Source of the DNA: Edolisoma coerulescens
Lineage: Eukaryota; Chordata; Aves; Passeriformes; Campephagidae
Assembly: GCA_013397115.1 (NCBI GenBank)
Contig: VWZW01002569.1
Location: 1,350,766 to 1,414,765, forward strand
Direction of reading: 5' to 3'
DNA: 64,000 nt
Shown here: positions 1 through 12,070 of the stretch, piece by piece
How positions within the stretch are numbered: the first letter of the stretch is position 1
Layout of the letters: each line of letters starts with the position of its first letter
Notes under the pieces: model-generated
Told to the model about the DNA's origin: nothing
Databases searched by the model: none
Seen by the model: only the letters and a program-made list of their open reading frames with translations
Made by a program: the position numbers and the translations under genes

Positions 1-761
1 TTCATGTAGGCAAATCTGAATCATGCGTATCTCAAGTGCTCTCAGTCATGAGAGGAAGAGGGGGTCATCTGAGGATGAGAAGCTCTTCAGACAGAGAGTA
101 ACCTTTGATGAAGTGCTCAGGCCACAGACAGGGAAGCTGTCTGCAGCTTCTGCAGTGATCTGGAAGTACTGACTGACAGTTTTATTGTCTTTCATAGAGA
201 TTTGCAGAACACTGAAACCCCGAACACACACATGTGCATTACCCCATAGATGCTGTGCACCTGGTCCCTGGTGTGGTAGGAGGATCCAGGCTTTTATGCA
301 AGGGACATTTCCTTGGCAGGATGGCTTCTTCTTCCCCAGCTCTGCTGATTCTGAGAGTCACTTCACTGACTGCACTTCTCTCTATGCCCAGTAAACACTG
401 CTAAGCAGGCAGGGGAAATCAGGCTGAGGTTTCCTCTGTGTGGAGAATTGGCATAATGTTTGAGACCACTGAGCCAGCCTTAACCAGGAGCTCTCACCCC
501 CACAGAATGAATTAGCTGTGGTAATCTTTGCAAGCGGAGCTGTAAGTAACAAAACTGCTGGTCAGATATGGGCATATGGTGCTGCTTTTAGCAGTATGAA
601 TGTGTTTCTATGAGTTTCATTGTGTTACACTCATTTGCCAGGAGCTGTTTGACCTTTCCTTTGTGCACTGGATGCATGCAGTGCACGGAGGCTCCATCCT
701 CTGCAACAAAATTTACTTATTTCTTTAGAAATACCTCTAGTGTTGGGATAGATAGGGAAAT

Positions 762-776
762 TTGTTGTTGTTGTTG
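762..776 (+). repeat. (TTG)5 microsatellite
   Basis: Five perfect TTG copies. Confidence 0.85.
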
Positions 777-810
777 TTAACCTCACATAACTCTTCAGTT
801 CTTTTCCCAG

Positions 811-840
811 TCTTTTTTTTTTAATTTTTTTTTTCTTTTC
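811..840 (+). repeat. Poly-T cluster
   Basis: Two T10 runs are separated by AA. It could be the tail of an old reverse-oriented insertion, but no body is recognisable. Confidence 0.75.
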
Positions 841-3761
841 AATGCCAGTTACAGATCCCAGATGTCAAATAGCAGCAGCAGCTGGCTGCATGACAGATCC
901 CTTAGGCTGCAGCTGGGTGAACACTCCTGGACTTATTCTAGCTGTGTCATATGGATAGTATGCAGATGATTTCTCTGACCTGTCATGCTTTTCAAATGCC
1001 TCTAGCTTCTTTTTTTCCTTCTTTTATTTTGGTAATACACAGAGCCTGGAAATTCAGCCTTGGAGAAATCTTGCATATATTGTGTACAAGGTCTGTGGAT
1101 CCAAAGGATGGCTTATCTGTGCATTATTCCTTTTACATAAATAAATGATTCAATTAATAAATACCCAGTATTCCCAATACGCCATTAGATTAGGGTTGAC
1201 TCTGTCCTTCAATACTCTGCATCTGTGACAATAGCACTCTTGTATGAAGATGAAAGGAGAAACATTAATTCAGGAAGTCTGATCTCTCTTGAAAATTATG
1301 TACTCAGTGTCCAAATTGGTCGAATAGTACTTTTGGCGCTTTTCTCTTCATTAAGTCAGTGTGAGTAGATTGATTGAATGGGAATGACAGAATAGAGCTT
1401 CAGATTTCAACAGATGAAACAAACAGAAAGAGTAAATTTTCAGTAGAAGCATAAATACACAATATGCTGTAATATCTACAAAGAAGAGTTTTTTTACGGG
1501 ACATATTTTTAAGATCACCTGTGCTGGTGAATTTTCTTTAGTAGTTGTGCTGTACATTACTTTTAACTAAATCCTTTTTTGTAAGGTGTCGTAACTCTGC
1601 CTAACATTAATGCAATCATAACAAATGTATGGTTTTGCTTTAAACTACAGTGTATGTTTTGTAATAGTAGTATAATTTGAAAGAGAAGTAGAATTTAAGT
1701 ATACTGATTAAACTTTAGTATCCTTACTCTGAGCCAATAATACCTAGAGAGCTGAATTATTTCATCTCAGATTATTGGGACATATGCTTAAAGCTTCAAG
1801 GTAATATTTCAAAATATCATTTTCTAATAATTTCCCTCTCCAGTATTGTCAAGGATATTAATCAACTCAAAACAGTTTGTTCTACAAACAGAAATGCTCA
1901 TTGACTAAGCCATTATTTTTTCCCTTTTGGGCAAAATCCAGAAAATAGATTTGACCAAGTGGGGCAAATACACTTTCTCTATATGATCTAATCACTTCTG
2001 TGTTCTATTTTATCTCATGTTTGTTTTCTCTAAACATTACCTGCAGCTAAAATGAAGGTGGTTGTTGTAGATACATGAGAACCCTTCCCATTGCGCCTTT
2101 CAGAAATTATTGGTTTTGATTGTAGACACAGTGCAGAACCCAGCTCAGAGCTCTGGGAAAATGCAGAAGTGCCGTGCAGAAGTAACTATATGCTGATAGA
2201 ATTTGCAGCACCAGTGAAGGCAATTCCACTGTCATTTATTTTAAACTAAAGAGAGTGTATGAGTTTCTTCTTTATAGTCACTGAATTATGTCTCGTGCAT
2301 TACTTTTGAGTGGGGTATCGTACAGCCTACACCTGTGTGGCTTCCCATGGCTACTTCCGCATAACTCGAGTTCATCTTGCTGCTTCCTAGTCACAACTTT
2401 CATCTTCCTAGAGACCCCTCATCTTTACAGCTCTCCAAAGGACATTGCAAGCTGGGTGGCAATATGTGTCATTCTCACTGAAGTTATTAATGCTTTTCCC
2501 CCTAGCTCAAAGATACTTTTATTCTCCCTCCCTAAAGGAAGTGCTACAAATTGATCAGTGTTGATCTTCCTTTTGGTGAAACTATGCACAGTAGACCTGT
2601 CCTGGGACTCCCTAAAACAAGATTATTCTGAGTACATCCTTGATTTCTGTCCTTGCTAGTCCAGAATAGAATCCTTCTGTTTGTCTCTGGTCTCTTTTTT
2701 TCCCCAGCAGTATTCCTTCTCCAGTTGCAATTCTGAAGCAGACACTCAATGCAATTGTTCATCTCCTTTAATCTTTTGTTGTTGTCAGTAAAGTTCCTGC
2801 CGGTCCTTTGTTGTGCTTCCAGTTGGTCAGATTGCTCATTCTCAGTCTCACAGACTGACTGACATGATAGAGTGGCAAAATATCCTGACTGCTCTGAAAC
2901 AGACTATTTTAAACCTGCAGAAACATTATCTATTAAATGTTTTTCCATGTTCTGTTTCATGTCTTTCAGCAGGAGGCTTTATTGCAAAAGTTCTTTCAAT
3001 TATCTCTTTTTTCTGTCTTATTTTTTGACTTTTGTATCAGATTGTTTCTGATTTGGCTACATTCAGTAATACCTAAAAAATTTACAAGTATTCTAGAAGC
3101 TTAATGCAATACCTAAGGGAGTAAGGAGTATTCTGCTTAGAAATAGGGTAATACAGAAACTTCTCTTGGCAATTTTTTTTCCCTTTGCTTTTTTCTCCTG
3201 CTTAAGATATCAGTCATTTAATCTCCAAGTCTTATGCTTTATCTTGCTTTAAGCTTATCTAAATTGCTGACCATCACCATCATCTTTTTTTCCCCAAGTT
3301 ACTGGTCATATTTGCCTCTATTTTCAGCTTTTGCAATATAAATTCTTCTGATAATTCCCTTCAGTTACCTGTTCTTCCATCTTCCTGCTTGATCTCCTGG
3401 TCCTATAAGCCCTAGTTTCTTATATCATGTTACCTAGCCTTAGTCTGGGTCAATATGCACAACTTCCCCTGTGGCTTCAATGGTCTTGATCATTATCCCT
3501 TTTTCATTTTGTTTCTCTAAAGCCTCCCACTGATGTAAATGTGTCTTTGACTTCAGCACAAAGAATATCAAGCTCCACATGCATCACTGCAGGACTGCTG
3601 AAAGAGTTTGAGATTTGCTTTGTGAATACTTCTGATCAAGCAGGCCATTTCTTTCCTCAGCTTACTCATGGATACTCAGCACAAAGAGGGTAGATCACTT
3701 GATGTCAGTGAAAACTTATAAAAGAATGAAAATTTATAATGTAGAGCTTTTCAGCTAGGGC

Positions 3762-3793
3762 TTTTGTTTGGTTTGTTTGGGCTTTTTTTTTTT
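3762..3793 (+). repeat. T/G-rich tract with poly-T end
   Basis: TTTTG-TTTGG-TTTGTTTGGG units are followed by T11. In composition this is the complement of the A/C-rich tracts found elsewhere in the window. Confidence 0.6.
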
Positions 3794-6700
3794 CCCACCA
3801 TAAAGCATCATTGTAACACCATAAATTTTTAGTGAGAGCTTGAATTTTATGTCATGAAAGAAATTCCAGTATGCCAGATATGTAGGATTTGCAGTTCAGG
3901 TATCACACATTAACTAGCATATTGAAATAATTCTTTTGAAAGAACCCACTACAGATAGAATTGTAGAGGAGATCCCACCTTGGAAACACCTAAGACAGGC
4001 TGTGATATTCCAGCTTTCATGTTTTCACAGGAGGAAAGATGATGTTTTGCATGAAATATCTGGAAACAGATGGATCCTTCTGGCCTGTGAACCTGTATTT
4101 CTTCAATGGTCCCACTATTGCACAGAATCATAAAGGCAATTACATAGAATTCCCCATATGAAGAAGAAATGTAAGTTGAGATAGGGAAAAAAGCCAGCCA
4201 AGAGAAACATGTCAATAACAGATGTCATTGAGCTTGTCCATGTACACTCCTGTCAGTGAGGAAAAAGCTACTTTTCTGTTCAAATCTTCTTGAAGTTGAA
4301 GGCCTAGAGGAAAACATGTATCAAGGAAAAACAGGGTTCTTCTTGTCAAGTGATAACTGTGTTTAAACGCTGTATAAAAATGCTTGAGTTTTAAGTTTTT
4401 GTCTTGCCATGGTGTGACATGTCTCTTTTTCAACAAAACAGGTTGAACCTGGGTTTGTGCCTTAGATAATACATAGCATCTCTGCAGCTTGTTACAGAAT
4501 TCAACCCTTGTGTATGACAAGTTCTCTTTTCATGGCCTATGCATGTATTATATGTAGTAGATAATGAGGAAATACTGCTCTAACCACAAAGCTACAAGTA
4601 TCTGCAGCTCATGAGAGTATCTCCTGACTGATGAGGGGAAAAGAAAATGAAGAAAGTATTAAAATATTTCTTTTCATGACAGAACCAGACGTTCATGTGG
4701 CATATACCAGATTATTTATTTGATGTATATTTTGACTGCCTGGTGGGGTTTGGGACTCCTCTGAGTAATAGTACCTTGGCTGCAACTGAGTGCTGCATCA
4801 TAATTCTCCATTAGTGTAAAGCCACAAAACAAGGAAAAGCCTGAAGTAAATTTGAATAAAAGATAGAGAAATGCATGTACTCTGAGCTGCGTTCTGTGAC
4901 AGAGTCTTAATGTTGTAGAAGAATGCTAATTTAATCTGTTCAGTAATGTTGGTGAGCTTTCTAATGCCATTCAATACCACTTATATTAGCATTTTATCCA
5001 TTTGAATTCTCTTCATACATAACTATGTGTTTTAAGGTTGTTTAGTCAGAGATGACACAACCAGAGAGAGAATAGGAATGACTGCAAGATGTACTGTGCA
5101 CAGTAAATGATGATGTCAGATAGCCAGTTTTAAAAATATGATAAACAGGAAAACCTCCAAGCAAACTGGATTTTCTATTTGAAATTCTGAATTAATTCTG
5201 CATGAAGCCACAGTGTTGTATAGTAATTATTTTCCTTTTCCTATATTTTCCTTTTAAAATTTTTATTAAATGATTAATCTAGTTACCAATTCTGTATTTA
5301 ATCATTTTCATAGAGATCAAAATCCCTTGGAATATGAAGCACTCTTTAGCATGTATTTTGTAATTAGCTGTAAAAATTTACATAATGAACTAAGTAGTTC
5401 ATTTCTGAATGTGATGTGTGTCCATGTGTGTGAGCCATGGACCTACGCCCAGTGCTTATGATAAGAGATTCTCAGCAAATCAATTCCTATTCTGGAGCTT
5501 TTGAGCCTTCCAGTTAGTTCTAGTCAGTCATCTGGACAAATTCACCATGGTTAAGAAGTTGCGAAGTGCTGCAAATTAAAGTGATAGCTTTTTTCACACT
5601 TCTGTTGCTTGTGCTGTCCACACTTACAACTATTGGGGCAAAATACAAGGAAAACCAGACCAACTGTGTCTTCTCAAAGACGTAATTTGGAATACTCTGA
5701 CTACATTCCTACCCAAGCATGGTATAATCTAAGGGGAATAGTGTTTCTTGGTTTGGAGCAGTTGCCTCCAAATCTGTGTGTCTGGGTACATTTTTAAAAG
5801 AATGTGCATAATGTGGCATTCATGGCTCACAGGCCATAGTATGGCAATGATTGTCTCACAGACAAATTAGAGCCATTACAGTTGTTTCCTGCAATGGACA
5901 AGTCTGTGGAGAAAGCTTGTAGCAACTGAGATGGCACAGCCCAAGGATGACACAGTTGTTGACCAGCTTACATGGACAATTTCTCCGAGTTGTGCTAGGG
6001 TTGGAATAAAATATGAAAGGAAGAGTTTTCATTATAGGAAATGATGGTGGTAATTTCCACTGACTAAGAATATTACTGTAAATATTTCTTTAGAGCCAGT
6101 ACTTGTTTACACCTTACAAGTTTCTGAAGTACTTGGGGATTTTCTAGAAGGGGAAGTGGAAGAAGTTGCTCCGTAATTTAAAAAGCCCAGCTGAGTATGA
6201 AGTCACATTAGCCATGACTCCTGCTATCCTGCAAAGGGTGATGTACCCAATGAGGAGTCATCAGATAATCAAGACAGTTCTGCTAGGTAGCAAAATAGGA
6301 CAGCAAGCAATGGGCAGAGGACTGAAAAATCCACAGTAAATTCATTTCGTAATGGATTTGCTTCTCCTAGCACTAAGACAACCTGAAACTGGGGCTATGC
6401 CCTGCCCTGCCGGAGTAGCACAACCAAGGCCTTATTTCTCCCATTTAGAGGATGGGTGTTCTTCATTAAGGCATGTTTGCTCTTCTTAATAAGCTGTGTG
6501 AATCTATTAAGTAGGGAGGCTTGACTTGAATTGATTTGCTTTGTTTAAACATGCTCTAGCTTTTGCTCATGTATATAGCTCATAAAAAGAAACCTGTTTG
6601 AGTTTAGCCTAGTATTCCATGGTGATTACTTAGATGTGCTGTCATAGCCAAGAGCTTAGAGTCTAGGATTTTGCTGGCAACAGTGCAACTGCAGTAATTA

Positions 6701-8409
6701 CAATGATATGGAAAACTGAACCACAATTTAAAAACCAAAAGGACTATTGCAACTCTTACAGTTCAGAGATTGCTGAGTAATGTCCATTCAATATATGTAG
6801 GTAAAATTCATGATGCTTTATTATTTTTGGTAATTAATGTGGATCAAATCTGTTTCAGAAGCTCTAGTTTAAGCATGCAGTTAGGTTTGTTTGGCTGTTT
6901 TCTTTAACCAACCACTTAAGAGTCAAGTAGAAGTTTTAGTGAAATTAATTTTCGTTAGTTAATACTTCCAAAAGCCTTTGAAGATATTTATTGCCATATA
7001 TTTGTTAGATTTTTGTCTCATAAGCAACTTTTCCTGTGAAAAGTATTTCAACAAGTTTTTTGACTTGTCAGCAGTATTTTTTTTTTCTTGATCAGAGCCT
7101 AAAAAGACTTGGGATTTTCAATAGCTTCTGCTAGGATGAGACACTGAATCCTTCTGAATGCTCTGTGCCATGAATTCTGATCCTTCACATTGACTAAAGC
7201 TGCCACACATAATAATAATGAAAAACAATGTGAATTTTGAATCCACAACTGTGGCCTTGATTCAGTCAGTGAGGATCAGAAACAGTTTTTGAGATGACTT
7301 TGGCTAGAATGCAGAGAGTTGTATTCAGCACCTTCTCCAAGGCTGAATTCAGATTCCTTATTGGGATTTCTTTCAATGAAAAAGCAGGTAATTTGCTTAA
7401 TTAAAATATCTTTAGTTGAATTATTATTTGCTCATTTCTGAATAGCTCTTCTTATTCTTCTGGTGATAACTAGAAGTTGAATATACCAGCCTTTCGCTGG
7501 AATGTACCAAAGTTGACTACATTTCTGCAATTTATACCCCATTCCTACCATAAATGCTTGTTTAATACTTGGTTTGGGCAATGTTGACTTTGAGAGAATG
7601 GTGGCAGTGCAGGAGAAATGGATATAATTTGAAATCTGGATCCTTTGGTTATAAGGATTGATCCACTTAGATTGTAATGTATGAACAAAAGAGAACGGAT
7701 GTGCTGTGGGGAAGTGGTTTGTAGCCTTATGAAAGAAGCGGTTGAAAAGTAAAATGAGTGCATCTTTTTGGAAAAAAACCCATGGGTGATATGACTAGTA
7801 TATTTTTGCTCAACACACAACTGTATGTCTGATGTAACTGAAGAATGAAGAAAAATGATATTTCTGAATAATTTCTGGTAATTAGTTTAAACAGAGACAG
7901 ATTTATGGAGCTGCACACTATTTTGTACACAGTAATTGTGTAAGCTACACCTCACAGACAAACTTTGTCTTCTGTTTAACAGCAGGTTTGCCATCCTGTC
8001 TAACCAAGTTGTTTGGTAATGTTGAAGAGCTGATTTTCTGCTTTTGAGAGAATGCTTGAAAGCTGTGGATGTGATTTTTATGTATTTGGGCAATCAATCA
8101 ATTTTGTTGCTTGGCTGCTTTCCCAGCTCCTGGTTGCTTCTACTACTTAATTTCACGACGAACAAGAAAATAAATGTTCTAATTGTATATAAAGAGAACT
8201 GTTCTGATTGTCATGTTTTGAATTCTTAACAACAGCTTAAAGTATTACAGCTGTATCCTATCAGCATATCATGGCAAGTCTTGCGAATTAATTTCAGTAA
8301 TGAGTACAAGGCAAATGCTACTGAAACCCTGCAGTACAGCTCTGACATATTTTTTGTAGCTATTTCCGTGTATTTTTCATCTAATGGGGATTTGTTTTCC
8401 TAGAAGATG

Positions 8410-8710
8410 AGTTTCTCGCGCTGTTTCATCACAGCACAGTGTTTCCAAAATGTATTGGGTTTGAATTCCACTACAGCCTCCATCCGTCTTCCACAGTTTG
8501 GGTGTCTTAAGGGCGAAGGAGACTGTCGACATGTTTGGGACCTGCTGACACGGGGAGCGAGGGGTTCTTTGCAGCAGCAGGAGGGTGCTTGCCCCATGGG
8601 CACCATGGGCTGCAGCCCCAGTGGGCAGCGCAGTGAAGGGCAGAACTGCGGGTGCTCGAGCCCCAGCGTGCAGCGGCATCCTTGGTACAGGTGCGGGAAC
8701 AGCCACGGGG
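8410..8710. other. GC-rich, CpG-containing patch in AT-rich intron
   Basis: About 14 CpG dinucleotides occur in roughly 300 bp, together with GC-rich motifs including a perfect 12-base palindrome (GGGCTGCAGCCC) near 8607-8618. The flanks are AT-rich. Open frames on both strands overlap here, the longest being 162 codons on the - strand (8377-8865), with no recognisable domain. This could be a weak or decaying CpG island, an enhancer-like element or an old insertion; the sequence does not decide. Confidence 0.4.
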
Positions 8711-9484
8711 AGAAAACATTCCAGAAGGATTGTGTGTAACCTCAGGAGGCCAGGTGTGAAGGAGGTATCATCCAGGCATTCCAAACTGAAATTTTTCTGC
8801 AGATCTCTGAGACACCTGCCCACAGCAGCTACTGCTGCTTCTTTTACCATTTGAATGTCTGTCACCTCCTCTCCTTTTCAGTTGCTTCATATCTTCTTTG
8901 TGCTTGATCCCATGCTGAGGTCTATTACTTGGAAAAGTTCAATTAAAATCTGGCCAGCTGCTTCTCAGCTGCATGAATAGTGTTGATGCAAAGTGCTGGC
9001 TAGAAAATATTCTCTACTGATGTTTCATTGGAAGTAGCTGGTTTCTGGGGGCAGAGGGAGGTGGCTTCAATTGGCAGAATTACAGTTTGGCCTGGAAAAG
9101 AAAGAATGAGATCCCACCCCCCAAATTACGTACCTGTTAAATCACTTGCTTTGCATTAGAATAATTTCACTGTTAACCTTAATGAATAGGAATAATCCAT
9201 AGGCCACAGAAAAGTAGGCAAGTCAAGAATTTGCCTTAACTCATTTTCTATGCGCTCCTGGTATTGTATGCATCAATCTCTTTTTTCCTATGGAAAAGAA
9301 AAAAAGGAAAACAACCTTAAGCCAACATTGGATCAAAACTATAAGATCTTAAGATTACGGAAGTCATGAATGCTTAATCTGTGAAGTGCTGTGCAAAATC
9401 AAAGGCAGGAGCAGCACATTAAGTCCCTTAATTGGGATTTACTTTTTAATGATAGTCTGAAAATCAGACTTGCTGCAACAAAAT

Positions 9485-9515
9485 ATATATGTGTATACAT
9501 ACATGTATGCATACA
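9485..9515 (+). repeat. Alternating purine/pyrimidine AT/GT-rich tract
   Basis: Imperfect TATATATGTGTATACATACA-type alternation over about 30 bp: a degenerate dinucleotide repeat. Confidence 0.6.
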
Positions 9516-10072
9516 CGAACATAAGGTATTGGAAAAAACTAGGGAAAGTATAAGGGTGGATCAAGGAAATGACTGAAGAACTGGAGAAAGTGCCTTAAAG
9601 GGAAAATTAGGTGCTATCCAAGTATTTGCCAAGTGTATTTGCTTATGCACTACTCTACATCAAATTCCAGACCAGAGACAGCTTGCATCCTGCCAGTTTA
9701 CACCCCAGGCAAAAAATCTGTGTTGAGTTTCTGCCTGACCGTGTAGATTTTTCTTGGAATAGCACAGTCCGTTGTCATAAATTTTAAGAGAAAAAATGGA
9801 AAAGGTACTGAAACTAAAGGGCTATTAGCAGCAGTGGGAAAAATAAAAGGCACAAGAAAAGCAACTAAGAATATGTTAGGGAGAGCTGAAAAACAGCTAG
9901 TTGTAATACAACATTTTGGATGGTTGTAGCAGTGATTGCATAATGTGTGGTCTCCTGTGAAGACTAGAATTAGACTGAAAAATTTGAACAGGGAGGGCAT
10001 CACTGGATGTATGTCCCTCAGTTAAAGGCAGATAAGGTCAAATGAGAAATCAGGTTTAATAACAAGGGTGAT

Positions 10073-10095
10073 AAAATAAAATAAATAAAATAAAA
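10073..10095 (+). repeat. (AAAAT)n A-rich simple repeat
   Basis: Irregular AAAAT/AAAT units over 23 bp. Confidence 0.8.
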
Positions 10096-11930
10096 ATTTC
10101 CAGAAGAGATGAATTTTTCATCTTGTCTAGCCTTAGATCAAAATAGCTTTCCTTTCTGAAAAAGGGGTTTCTGGTTCTGAGATATAAATTAATGAGCTCA
10201 CCGAGTCTATGAGAAAACTGTTATGAGGTGAATAAGAAAATAGTTACATAGGTCAATGGAATCTTAGCAGAAGAACAAAAGCTGGAATATATAAGCAGGT
10301 AAATCAGTTTCATTTTTCATCATCATGGTAGAAGTAGAATGCACAAAGAATGGAGTCTCTTGTGGATGATTGTTATACCTGGACACAGACTATTGCAGCA
10401 AACAGGAACATCACAAAGCATCTCTAGCTACCACTCTTTGAGATACCTCTGACAAATGTAACACTGGGGAACTAATTTACTTTCTTAGGACTCATATTCT
10501 ATATAACTGCTAAAAATTATCATCTGAGAAAGTGGAAATATAAACATTTTTGTTTTCTTGTCATACTTGTTTATTCTAATCATCTAGGCAGATAGTTATA
10601 TTCCTGGGTCCTACTGACTTTCTACCCATTAATAAGCCAATTAAATTATGCTTTTATCCAGCTGTTAGAGGGACCAAAACATTTTTGGGTTGTTTTTATC
10701 GTTAAACTTCTAATGATAAGCATGTTAAGTACTGTATCAGGTCATTGCATACAAGACTCACAGTTAATGTATAATTAAATCTAATTTTAAAACAATTTCT
10801 GCTTGTTTCCTGTGTGCATTTCATTAAAATTCTTTCCAACATAACAGAATTTCATTACGGGAAAAATAGAAAACAAAGATCACACACAACCTACTTGCCG
10901 TTCATCTGCTTAAACAGGCCATGCATTTTCTAATCCGTGAGCATTGTGCCAGAGTAAGAATATGTTCATGAGTGACAGCCCTGGTGTATAGTGAAACCTG
11001 TGAGATGTCAGGGTTGGAGTCATAAGCTTTGAGAGGGCAGGCTTAGAGCAAGCTTGTCTGTCCTGACCCAGGTCATAGGTCTGATGGAATGAAGATGACC
11101 TCTTTAATGTTCCACTGATTGCTCTGGGATCCCCCAGGTCTGGCCCATGCTGGAGAAGGAATGCACAGAGAGGTGTATGTTTAAATAACAGGACAGAGAC
11201 TTGGGCCAAAAGAAGGACATCTGACCCCACAGGTAGCTGCAGGAAGCAGGAGACAAGATAGCAAGTTGTCGGTTTGGGTGTAGCCATCAGTCATGAGCAG
11301 ATGGATTTCAATTTCCCACCACAGCTTGCAGAGAGCACAAGTGCAAGAGCGATCTGAACACTGGAAAAAACAATTCTTTCTGTGGCAGGGGAGAAATATG
11401 AAGGAATAATGAAAAGAATCTTTGAATCATTGATTCCCTCTCCCGTTATAACTAAGAATGTGGTAAAGAGGGATATGATGTGACACTAGAAAAAAAAGTC
11501 ATAAATCAAAAGAGATATGATGTATTAATTAAAGTTGTGATAGGACATACATGTTGGTAAGCCAATGTACAATAATGACAAAGGGAGTACAAAAAATATA
11601 CAAAAATTCAATATAGTTTGTGTTAATATGGTTTATCAAACAGGAGTGAGGGAATAATCAAAAATATTAAAGAAGTTTGCAGTCAGGAAAGCAAAGTTTA
11701 TTCTTATGGTTATGTAGTTCCGGAACTGGAGTTTGCTTGTCAGGAACTCAGCCAGGCCAGAGTAGCTGCAGGTCTGCTGGTTGTGACTGGGACAGTGTGT
11801 CTGGAGCACTTTGATTAGAATGCAAGTCAAAAATAGAGACACAGCCCTCCAAGAGCTAAGTACTGTTGATAAAACTGGAAAAAAGTTTTAAAATGAATTA
11901 TTACCATTAAAAGAAATAGAAGAAAAACCT

Positions 11931-12070
11931 ACAAACAAATATCTGCCCCCACCCAATACCCAACCAAAACCCAAAACAACAACAACACCAACAAAACCAA
12001 AAACATCACCAAAGAAAGAAAACTCTATTGCCACAAATCCAGACAAAAAAAAATACCCCAAACCCCAACC
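11931..12070 (+). repeat. A/C-rich, G-poor tract
   Basis: About 140 bp consist almost only of A and C on the + strand, and the core 11947-12013 contains no G at all. Units such as CCAAAACCCAAAACAACAAC recur irregularly. It resembles the A-rich low-complexity tails and tracts scattered in bird introns. No retroelement body was recognised beside it. Confidence 0.7.
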
